Part shown: positions 25,566-35,299 of the stretch, piece after piece | Layout of the letters: each line of letters starts with the position of its first letter | Numbering within the stretch: position 1 is the stretch's first letter | Origin: Asterella californica | Taxonomy: Eukaryota > Streptophyta > Marchantiopsida > Marchantiales > Aytoniaceae | Reading direction: 5' to 3' | DNA length: 64,000 nucleotides | Assembly: GCA_036924285.1 (NCBI GenBank) | Contig: JAYKYS010000038.1 | Span: 124,001 to 188,000, forward strand | Translations under genes and position numbers: made by a program | The notes under the pieces: model-generated | The model's input: only the letters and a program-made list of their open reading frames with translations | Told to the model about the DNA's origin: nothing | The model's database searches: none

Positions 25566-27434
25566 TTAATCCTTCTTCTTCTCTTTCTTTGACGTGCCAT
25601 TAAACTCCCCCCACACTTCCTCGTAGGTCAAATTACCTCCATGCCTAGATGCGATCTTTTGAATAATATATTCAAACACTTCCTTATATCTCCTCGCATC
25701 CTCCTCCCTCTCGACCACATTCGTTGAATACACAACAATATTCGTCAAGCCGCCTGTCGAGGATGAGATGACATTATTGACAAAGACAGATTGTTGATAG
25801 TGTGATGGCTGGAGGAATTCAATATTCTCAATCATGTAACCAACTTCACGTTGCCATTCCTTACTCAACACAGCATTATCTGTTGCATCGACACTACCTA
25901 AGTTACTCACTAATACCGAACCAACTCTTCTTCTCCACTCATTCTTCGTCTGATTCAATACGAAATCACGTAGATTGATCATATTCATCATACCCATATG
26001 TTCGAAAGAAGAGAGGAGATTCGTCTTCATTTTTGTTAAATACGAATATGCGAGATGAAACAGACGCTGCTCGGAATCTTTCGTCATTGCTCTGGTCTGT
26101 CCATGTAATACCAACTCAGTAGTATCAATCGACACAGCATTCATGATAAGATGATCAACATTCAATTGCGTCAGGTAAGATCGTGAGTGTGGTGTGAGTG
26201 ATTTCGCACCATTCGCTAATTCCTGTTTCACACTCTCTTTCTGTAAACCTCTCGTCGAGAATGGTGTCACGACTTTCAATGTACATACTTCCTCACGTGA
26301 TACCACAGCTGTTGTAAATGCGGCTGCGAGGTTGAGCAAGCCGTGAAGTGTACAGCTGTAATATTTCGCAGCGGATGTGAGTGAGGAGACAGTTGAAGCA
26401 GGGAAATGCATATGTTGATATTCTGTACGTCCTAATACTGTCTTATCATCCACACTTGCATCATTTGCGAGTGATTTTCCACTCCACCATTCATTTGGTT
26501 TCGCTCTCCATTTGGCTGTTTTCGAAGTCCAGAGAAACTCGAGTACATCACTTAAACGTGGACGATAATCGACGAGATCATCTTGACTTGGATAAGCGGA
26601 GATAGACATCAGTTCGGAAGGAGAGATGCTGGAAGGAAGTTGCTTGTTCGTGGAGGATGAGGAATCGGTAGCTTTCGTGAGCACGCTGAGTTCAGTAATG
26701 ATGTGTCGAAGTAACGCTACACCAGACATACCGTCACCGATGAGATGCGCCAGACGAATGACCAAGGTGAAAGTGCCTTTACTTCCACTATTGCTGCTAT
26801 TCTCACTCTCCTTCATCAGAATGACTCTCAATCCCGACCATGTTGACTTTCGTTCGTGTCGTCGATCATATTCCTCTGATGTCAATTCAGGTTCACTCTT
26901 CTGATTCAGTAACTCATCGTAGAGATTGTCCTTTACTTTCTGTACAGCTTCTTTGCTTGCAGGCAGGATGATCTCACGACACGTTTTCACGACACATTCC
27001 AACGGCCATACAATCCTACCATCCTCTTTCCTGACATCATACTGTGTCACTTGCGATGCTGTACGATCTCTCGATGGTGCTGGTAACTGAATCAACACTG
27101 GATGTCTCAATGCGACACGTGATACTGCGTGTTGAAGTTGTGTCAACGTTGGAACGGTTCCATTTGTGAGTGTAATTGATTGTATGAAACCACGCTTCTC
27201 ACCTTCTGGTTGATTGTAGTACCAACGATCGAGCAGTCCACCACGACGCTCATGATGGAGTAATGATGCATCGCTGGTAGTACCATTACTAGCAGGCCAA
27301 ATCTTCTCACCATCTCTCGTACCTAAAGCTGGTCGAACTCTCTTGCCAATTTGCATGCGAAGTAAACGACGGATCAGGTAGTTTAGGAAGGTGAGTGTGA
27401 CACTCAAGTAGAGGAGTGTGCGGATGAGTGACAT
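25566..27434 (-). CDS. Membrane-anchored HxxxDG acyltransferase (AATase/condensation-like)
   Basis: Intronless 622-residue frame from ATG at 27434. The first 25 residues are hydrophobic (LLYLSVTLTFLNYLI) and followed by Arg-rich sequence, which suggests a signal anchor facing the cytosol. Near residue 230 lies HLIGDGMSG, the HxxxDG active-site motif of the CoA-dependent acyltransferase superfamily (alcohol acetyltransferase, condensation domains, WS/DGAT, BAHD). N-terminal 'LQHAVSRVALRHPVL' is the usual helix before the first strand in AATase/condensation folds. The His is expected to deprotonate the acceptor hydroxyl or amine, with acyl-CoA as donor. The distal DFGWG of BAHD enzymes is not seen, which points to the AATase or WS/DGAT-like side. 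The substrate cannot be inferred. It is divergent from the kinase gene at 28353 across a 918-base spacer. Confidence 0.75.
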   Translation of the reverse strand: MSLIRTLLYLSVTLTFLNYLIRRLLRMQIGKRVRPALGTRDGEKIWPASNGTTSDASLLHHERRGGLLDRWYYNQPEGEKRGFIQSITLTNGTVPTLTQLQHAVSRVALRHPVLIQLPAPSRDRTASQVTQYDVRKEDGRIVWPLECVVKTCREIILPASKEAVQKVKDNLYDELLNQKSEPELTSEEYDRRHERKSTWSGLRVILMKESENSSNSGSKGTFTLVIRLAHLIGDGMSGVALLRHIITELSVLTKATDSSSSTNKQLPSSISPSELMSISAYPSQDDLVDYRPRLSDVLEFLWTSKTAKWRAKPNEWWSGKSLANDASVDDKTVLGRTEYQHMHFPASTVSSLTSAAKYYSCTLHGLLNLAAAFTTAVVSREEVCTLKVVTPFSTRGLQKESVKQELANGAKSLTPHSRSYLTQLNVDHLIMNAVSIDTTELVLHGQTRAMTKDSEQRLFHLAYSYLTKMKTNLLSSFEHMGMMNMINLRDFVLNQTKNEWRRRVGSVLVSNLGSVDATDNAVLSKEWQREVGYMIENIEFLQPSHYQQSVFVNNVISSSTGGLTNIVVYSTNVVEREEDARRYKEVFEYIIQKIASRHGGNLTYEEVWGEFNGTSKKEKKKD

Positions 27435-28352
27435 GGTGGAGAGGGTAGGGAGTACAATTCAACTAACAAAAGGAAGGAGCAGCAACGTCAGCACAGTGGC
27501 TTTGCGCACTGTTTTTTGCACACACAAGTTCGAGTTTCGCACAGTATCACAATAGCCAGATGAATTGTGACGACATTATAAATGTCTGCACTCAATTCCT
27601 CGTCGTCTGTATCGGGCGTGCGGCAGACAACGTCATCGATGGAATGACAACGTGAGAGCGAGCCGTCGATGTTGAGAATGATGTCAGAGAGGGAGCGGAG
27701 CGAGCATCGTGGCTATTGTACAAGCGATTCACATGCAACCGCAGGCAAAGACGAACTAGAGCGAGTACACAGCACTCACCTAATGAGGTAACAGAAATGA
27801 CTGCGCGTTAATGGTCGGCACATAGACTCATGTTCTTGTGATGGAGGGGAAAGACGGTGATACTGAATCTTTCCCTGTCTGTAAATATCTAGTAGAACCT
27901 TTTATCTGATATTTTCATTGCATTCGCGCCATTACTGCATGCAGTAGAATGAAAGTACGAAATGACAGTGAAGATGGATGATAATATACCAGTATAAATA
28001 AGAATATATTTTAATATATATGACTGTCACCGGAGTTCCATTACTAACCTGCATCATGCACAATCAAAATCGTCCTGTCGCTGAAGCATCTGCTCACTTC
28101 TGCGAGCTTTCAGCTGTCGATTGAGTGTTCATCCATCTCATCGCTCGGTGTTCTACTTGAGTTGTAACTTTCCTCCCTCAACCTGCACTCTCACACCCTC
28201 ATACTGTACCTGTGTGCAAGCCTGTGCTTTGCGAATCTGACTCGCGATCACTAGGACCGTCCTGCAGCTGTCGTGCTTCATACTTCCGATACGACACTAC
28301 ACACAGAGTGAGTAAGTGATCACATCCTCCTCCTTCTTCCTCTATTCTCATC
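27435..28352. promoter_or_regulatory. Divergent intergenic region with A/T-rich core
   Basis: About 900 bases between divergent genes, presumably holding both promoters. The most notable element is an A/T-rich run at about 27980-28022 (TATATTTTAATATATATG core). No coding frame is supported. A pyrimidine-rich stretch directly precedes the kinase ATG at 28353. Confidence 0.35.
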
Positions 28353-31300
28353 ATGGCTGATGTGAGTACCACACCACCAGTGCAAGGTGTACAGCCGCCA
28401 CAGCCTGGTGCCTTCATCCAGTCACGATCAGCTGCATTTCAACAACAGGCACAATTGAATCTGAATAATGCAGGTAACAATAATAACAATAATGGTGGTG
28501 GTGGTGGCAACAACACCAACGCCAACGCCAACAATCTTCATATCAATGCACCACCACCACACTCACCAAATCCCAATCTCCTCTCCTCACCCGGTATGCG
28601 TGATCAACATCAACAAATCACAACACAACAAGCACTCGCTGCAGTTGCTGCACCATATCTTACTGGACTTACAGGTGCATCGATGTTACTCCACTCACAC
28701 AACCTCTCACACGCATACAATAATCCACATCATCGTCGTCCTGAGAGCTTGATTCCAACACTGGATGAAGTTGGCCTGGCTGTAGAGATTGTTAAACAGG
28801 GATGGCTACACAAACAGGGAGGCGCGAGAGGAGGAAGAAAGAGCTGGTTAGTTGAGAGAGGAAAAGAGGAGGAGAGAGAGGAGTGTAGAAAGAGGAAGAG
28901 ATGGAGGAATACGCATGCGAGATGCAAAAGTTCACACTGTTTTCTCTATTTTTATCCAACAGGAAACGACGTTGGTTCGTGCTGAAAGAGGATTGTCTGT
29001 ATTATAAGGAAAGTCCTGATGTCAGTATTTAGATGAGAGAAGTTGAGATGAGTTGGATGAGGATCGAACTCTTCTCATAAATCGATTTCTGCTCCTCTTC
29101 ATCTTTAGTCCCTCGTCCTCCTCGGTGTGATGCCACTTCACGGTTGTCACATCCTCGATCTCGGTTGTTTGACCCAATCACCTCCTCCACCACACAACGA
29201 GACTCAAACTGTGTGTCACGAATGTAAACGTGCTTTCAATCTCCTCGTCGCGAAATATCATTGTAAGAATTGTGGTAATACCTTCTGTGCGAATGATACG
29301 ACGAAAAGGATTAGTATTCCGAAATATGGTTATCATGCGAGAGTACGTGTGTGTGATGCTTGTTATACGACTGTGGCAGCAGAATTAGAGAAGAATGATG
29401 CCGTCCTGAAGTTACTCTCACTAACAGGAGAAACCATCCTGGATCCAACCGCACGTACAACAATCCAGGCACACGAACAAGCGATGCAACAACTGAAGAA
29501 AACGAGTTCGCAAGATATGACGAATGATCCATCATCAGCATCTGCAGCGAAGGATTTGACGACACCGACAAGTGCGAATGATAAACGTACCTCCTCCTTC
29601 AACGCATCACCTGCTGGTGCAGGACCTACTGCCGCGAATGCTACTTACAATCTTCCTTACGGTGCACCAACACAAGAAGACAAGAAGAAATTTACACTTC
29701 CCGCAGTGAATAAACCACATCTCTTCGCATTGAAGAATAGTGAACGTGAATTATGGCTTCATGCAGATGATGCACAGACGAGACAAGAATGGGTGAGTCT
29801 GATTCGAAATATTCAACATCGTAAGAACTTTCATAAGACTCTTCGTACACCATTGAATAAATTACTTGCAGCAGTTACGACTCAAGCACAACAACAACAG
29901 CAACTTCTCACATCACCTCAAGCTAGTCCACCTGCTGCCGGAAAGACAGCGAAAGCATTACCAGCAGCACACCAGAACACATCTGATGATGAACTCGATC
30001 TACATCCAGCACATTCACCATCATGGGAGATTGATTACAGTGCAATTACAATCCTAAACAAAGTCGGTGTCGGTGCATTCGGTGAAGTATTTCGTGCAAG
30101 ATTATGGGGTACAGAAGTTGCATGTAAGACGTTGAAGACAGAACAATTTAAAGATACAGCAGCACTGTTGGAAGATTTAAAGAAGGAGGTCTCGATCCTC
30201 TCACAATTACGTCATCCAAATGTCGTTCTCTATATTGGTGCATGTACGAAACCACCGAATGTGTGTATCATGACAGAATGGTGTTCACGTGGTTCATTGT
30301 ATGATGTGTTACACGATTATTCAGTACACTTACCAGCGAAGTTATGTATCGATCTTGCGATGGGTATAGCACAAGGTATGGCATATTTACATTCCCTGGA
30401 GAAGAAGATTATTCATCGTGATTTAAAATCACATAATATTCTCGTCAATAAAACCTTTCAAGTCAAAGTCGCGGATTTTGGTTTGTCACATGTGAGAGAA
30501 CTGCAAGCGAAGAAAGGTAGTATCTCAGGCAAGTCTGGTGGATTACAATCACAGAGTGGAACATTGAATAGTTCACACGGAAATACCAATGTTACAATCA
30601 CACATAAAGGACCGCGACACTATGGAATCTTTGGATGTTTGAGATCAGATATGATGGTGAGATTAGCGAACGGGAAGAGTATTCGTGCAGGATTAGTGAG
30701 AAAAGATATGAAGTTAGCTAGTGATGCTGGTGATGTAGTCGTACTCGCAGCGTGTCCCTCCGAAGCTTCCCTACCAACATCGAATAGCTTCGCTCGTATC
30801 ACACATGACGATGGTACATCGTATGTTGTTACGAGAGGAGAACCGGATCATACCTTGACGTTGCAATGTGTGAGAGGACCTGAGATGAATGTGAGTGGAC
30901 AATGGTGCAGTATTCGTATCATCGAACCAACGACACTTCAACTCGTGGAATGGGGTCGACGCCGCTACATGAATGATTCTGATATCACCACACTCTGGAC
31001 ACAATTCCATCACGAACGCATCACCTCACCTGAATCTCTCCCAGCGAGATGTCCGAAGAGCGGAGATGGTGTGGATATTACTCTACAGACATTGTTGAAA
31101 GCAGAAGAGAAGATGTGGAAAGGGGAGAATGAATATTTTCGTGGTATCAAGATCTCTTCATCATCATCCTCCTCCGACCTACCCTCTCCTTCAAAATCCC
31201 TCGCCGCCACCACTACAGTCAAAATCACTTCCATCCTCCTCCTCACCACACCCCACACCTACGCTCCAATCACCGTGTCCGGCAACTCCCGTTATCTTCT

Positions 31301-34300
31301 CTCCGACGGCACACTCACACACAATACACCCGAATGGATGGCACCAGAAGTCATGGAAGGAAATGTGTATACGGAGAAGATTGATGTCTACTCATTTGGT
31401 ATCCTCCTCTCGGAACTTGTCACACGTCAGATGCCATTCCATGATCAATTTCGTATCAAGTCTTATATGGATGTCGTAGATGCCGTCTTGGATCAAGGTG
31501 CAATTCCAACTATTCCGAAATGGTGTGAGAATTTACTTGGTGGTATTATCAGGGAATGTGTCTCACGTGTACCGAGTGAACGACCGAATTTCACTGACCT
31601 CATTCTGAGATTGAGAGAAGTTGCTGATCTGGAAGACTCGTTGTATTTCTTTGCTTTTGATTTACCGAGATTGAGACAGTTAATGATGTCAAGTAATCCT
31701 GGTATTCAATCACTCGCTGCCAGTGAAGTAGCTGCTCTTCTGAGTGCATCTCACATCCGACGACGATCATCTCCAGTCGAAGTCATGACACCATCAAGTC
31801 CAAGTTTAAGTACATCCTCATCAGCGAAGAGGAGATTGTCTGGTGAGAGAAGTGTCTCGACAGGGGGAGGTGGTATCAATGGATCACCAGCACTTGGACC
31901 GACAAGACAAGCGAATATTAGTGGTGCAAGTAGTAATGGTGGTAGTCCTGGAATGAAACCTATCGTATTACAAGCGCCTGTAGCGACACAACCGATTGCA
32001 CCAATTAATTTAACTGCTCCCTCATCCTCTGCCAATCCTCTCCTCTCACCCGCTTCCTCCTCCGCAATCAATCTCGGTGGTCTGTCCTCTCCTCTCCTCT
32101 CCGGCCCTGCTTCACGCTATACTCATGTTGAAGGTGATGCATGGATCTTAGGAAATGAAGATGCATTTGATTTCTTGGAGAGATTTACACAGTTACTGTC
32201 ATCATCACATCGTGAAGTACAGTTACATTCGTGTCGTGCACTGTATTCTCTGTTGATGTTAAGTCAAAATGATCCGATTAAGAGAGCACAGGATAGGGAG
32301 TTAGTGATTCAATGTGGTGGATTGGGTTCGCTCCTTGCACTGTTATTGTCATCATCAGCACTCTCCTCTGCTGCTGGACAAGTCCTCCTTCTTCTCACCG
32401 CCGAATTAACTCCTTCCGAACAATCCGCCTTCATCGGACTCGATCATGTCGGATTGAATCAACTCTCCTCTATCATTACAAGTGATATCTTACAGGATGA
32501 GTATGTCCTCCTCGATGTCAGTGCGAGAATTGCGAGGAAACGTGCTGTCTTACAAGTTGTAGGACAATGTGCGAGGGATCCTGGTCCAAGTGGTTCTCCC
32601 GGACCACACGGTCGTAAGCCACGTCAATCTGCACATAAGCGTAGTGCACGTCATCATACAAAGTTTGTCGGTAGTGTCGTACAGGAAGGTGATGAGACTG
32701 GTGCAGAGACAGAGGATGATGATGGCTTGATCAATGCATCACCACCGAATGCACAACATCTCGATCAAGATCAAGCTGGATGGGATGGACCTGATCCATG
32801 GGATTTACCACTCGTACGTGAACGAAGTGAAACAGCGAATCCACTCGGTTCACAAGCTCCACGTGCTTCCGATCATTCTCCTTCACCAAGCTCACCTGAA
32901 CTTCTTCAACTCTTCACACAACTGAATGAACTCCTCGTTTCTACAGCAGGACAACCTGTCCCAGAGAAGATGAGTGATTGGTATAGTAATATCGTTGAAT
33001 CTGGTTGGGTACTGAGATACGAACTTGATGCAGATGAATGGCATATGTCATACGCACTTGTATTACCAGATGAGATGCGTCTCTTCCATGCTCCATCAGA
33101 TGAGCCAGATGAGCCCTTGACGATCTTACGTACACGTATTGCTGATCCAGATGCTGACGCTGGTATGCTAGGTGGAGGAATGGGTGGCATGTCAAGTGGT
33201 ATGTCGATGGGAATCAAGACCTTACCAGCAAAGATCCGTTTAGGACATAAACACGGTCTGCCACACTGTTTCCAGGTCGAAGATTGTGGACGTATCTTCA
33301 CTTTCTGTAGTGGTACGAAAGAGAGGCAAGAGAAATGGAAGGAGGGTATCACAGGAAAGAAACCAGGTGATACACAAGCATCACAACCGAGCTTGACACC
33401 GAGTCAGAAGTTTACAATGGGTGGTGGTACAATGATGGGTACCGGACGTACTTCTGTTCCTCCACAACTTGCAACGAATGCACTTCAACTTACGACAAGT
33501 AGTGGCAGCTTGATCCCTGCACCACCAAGTACTGATCCTCCTTCCTCGAACGGTGGTACAGCTGGGACAGGCGGTGCAGGTACAGGTGGTGCAGTCATGT
33601 CTGGTATGTTGTCACCAACAGTTCGTATCATCAGTACCACACCCACTGCAGATGATCCAACACTCGGTCGTGATATTCCTCACTTGGATATGCCAACACC
33701 ACCATTCGCGAAACGTTATCGTGATATCACATTTCATGGATATCTCATGTTACGTGATTATGGTGGTGGAAATAATGGTACGAATAATACTTGGGTTCTG
33801 AAATATGTCTTGCTTGTTGGTACAACACTTCGTGTATTCGATTCACATCGTTCCTCACCGAATGATCCATGGGCTGAACATGAAATTGATCCAGAATTTA
33901 CGAATGCGACACATGCGAGTATGAGTGCGATTCTGATGACAAATAATCCTCTCCTCGCTCCGATGCCTGCTGCTGCAGCTTCAGCAGTTGCGAATCAAGA
34001 TCCAAAGAATCGTGGTAAAATTCTCGGTGCGAATGAATTCTTCATTCGTCTCCATCACTCCTCTGTTCAATTCGATTGTTGGGCTGCCAGTTCCCGCGAA
34101 AAGGCGAAATGGTTACAAGCATTATGTGCCGATCGCTTAGGTCCAATCTTCGCAGCGAATCAACTTGCTGTCTCGAGTGCGAACTTAGCTGCTGGATTAA
34201 GTCCAGGTCGTATACAAGCATTCATTGCATACTATGGACATATTGATTATTATGGCTTATTGTTTAGGAGAAGACGTTTAACAAATAGATGGATGAGAGA

Positions 34301-34607
34301 ATTCGTATGTCTGATTGATAGTGAAGTACATTATTACGAGTCACCTACAGATCCTGTTGATCAACCAAGTGGAACCTTCTATATCGCTACAAACTCCGGC
34401 AAAGCATTTCATATCAAACAATCAAGTAAGAGACCACATTGTATTGGTGTGATTAATCCATCACGTACTTTTTATTTAGCTGCTGAGACAGAGAAAGAGT
34501 ATCTCTGTTGGACAAATGCGATTCAACAGAATCAGAGGAGATTAGCGAGAAGGAGAGATGATAGAGAGAGAGGTACGACCACGGATTATCATAGGAGGAA
34601 GGCGTAA
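28353..34607 (+). CDS. PH/FYVE-TKL kinase-PH signalling protein interrupted by an intein
   Basis: Exons 28353-28846, 28963-29020 and 29109-34607; introns of 116 and 88 bases. The precursor has about 2016 residues. Splicing joins RKSW to KRRWFVLKED, giving the start of a PH domain (residues about 146-200). A FYVE zinc finger (CHEC, YHCKNCG, FC, VRVCDACY; about 218-278) follows, then what looks like the PH C-terminal half (LWLHADDAQTRQEWVSLI; about 378-425). The kinase starts near 490: GVGAFGEV, VACK, HRDLKSHN, DFGLS, WMAPE, which is TKL/Raf-like. The activation segment carries a 230-residue intein-like insert (694-923). ARM-like helices (about 1190-1290) and three further PH domains (about 1471-1601, 1720-1861, 1895-2001) complete it. 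It probably binds phosphoinositides through FYVE/PH domains on endosomes or plasma membrane and phosphorylates Ser/Thr. Kinase activity should require insert removal. Confidence 0.88.
30636..31325 (+). other. Mini-intein (Hint-type) in the kinase activation segment
   Basis: In-frame insert of 230 residues between Gly and Thr of the kinase motif G|TPEWMAPE. Residue 1 is Cys (CLRSDMMVRLANGKSIRAG, block A-like). Block B-like sequence 'DDGTSYVVTRGEPDHTL' has His72; the usual TxxH Thr is replaced. A stretch DITLQTLLKAEEKMWKG resembles the segment common before the C-terminal block in inteins. Block F/G-like TYAPITVSGNSRYLLSDG ends in TLTHN, giving the penultimate His and terminal Asn, and the next residue is Thr (+1 nucleophile). 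The usual block F Asp and His are not obvious. No LAGLIDADG or HNH endonuclease motif was seen; a Ser-rich linker sits in the middle. It is expected to excise itself and ligate the kinase halves. Confidence 0.85.
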
Positions 34608-35212
34608 TAGTATCGATGAGTGACAACACACAACACGAAAACAAAGCATGACGAATGTATCATAGATGCGAATGAGGCAATCAACTCAGCGCGTTTGCTG
34701 CGATTGTACATGTACGAGACTTCAACCCAACAACAGCCATCGCTGCGTGCTTGTCAGTAATTTGCCGTCCTCTTATTCAAAAACACACACAGCGCTAGTA
34801 CACTGCATTTCAAAACATCTCTCCTTGCAGCGCACTGTGCGATTGCGTACAAAATGTACATCGGCGACCGAAACAAAAGATGAAGAAGGAAGATGCTGGA
34901 AGTGGTGATCATGAGTTCACAGCGAAGAAAGATTTGCACTCCCTTTGTTTTTATTTTATTAAGATCTTGTCTTAGGCTCGTTCGAATGTACATCTTTCGC
35001 ATTCAACAATCCCTTTTCTCTGGCATGATCAAGCGACCAAGGAAATAATGTAAAATGCGAGTGGATGCGTTTATGCGCATGTAGAATAAATAACAACAAC
35101 AAGATGCAAATGTGCGTTTACATGTGAGCGGTGGGATGGGGAGTGAGGGGTGGGGACATCAATAACATGTAACCGCGAGGGCCATGATAGATGGAATAAA
35201 TAGTGAGAGTGA

Positions 35213-35280
<68 letters not shown>

Positions 35281-35299
35281 CGTTTCGTGCTTCCGATGT
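34608..35299. other. Convergent intergenic region
   Basis: Between the 3' ends of the kinase gene (+) and polyserine gene B (-). It holds a long GCA/TGC microsatellite close to the gene B stop codon and no supported coding frame. Confidence 0.5.
35215..35280. repeat. (GCA)22 microsatellite in the 3' flank of polyserine gene B
   Basis: About 22 uninterrupted GCA units. It starts some 20 bases beyond the stop codon of the leftward gene ending at 35300, so it probably lies in that gene's 3' UTR. The transcript would carry a CUG-type repeat able to form a long hairpin. Confidence 0.92.

Noticed and set aside
35215..35280. Poly-Cys or poly-Ala/Gln protein encoded by the GCA repeat
   Set aside because: The frame carrying it (35071-35349) has no other coding features and lies outside the gene B stop; it is a microsatellite.
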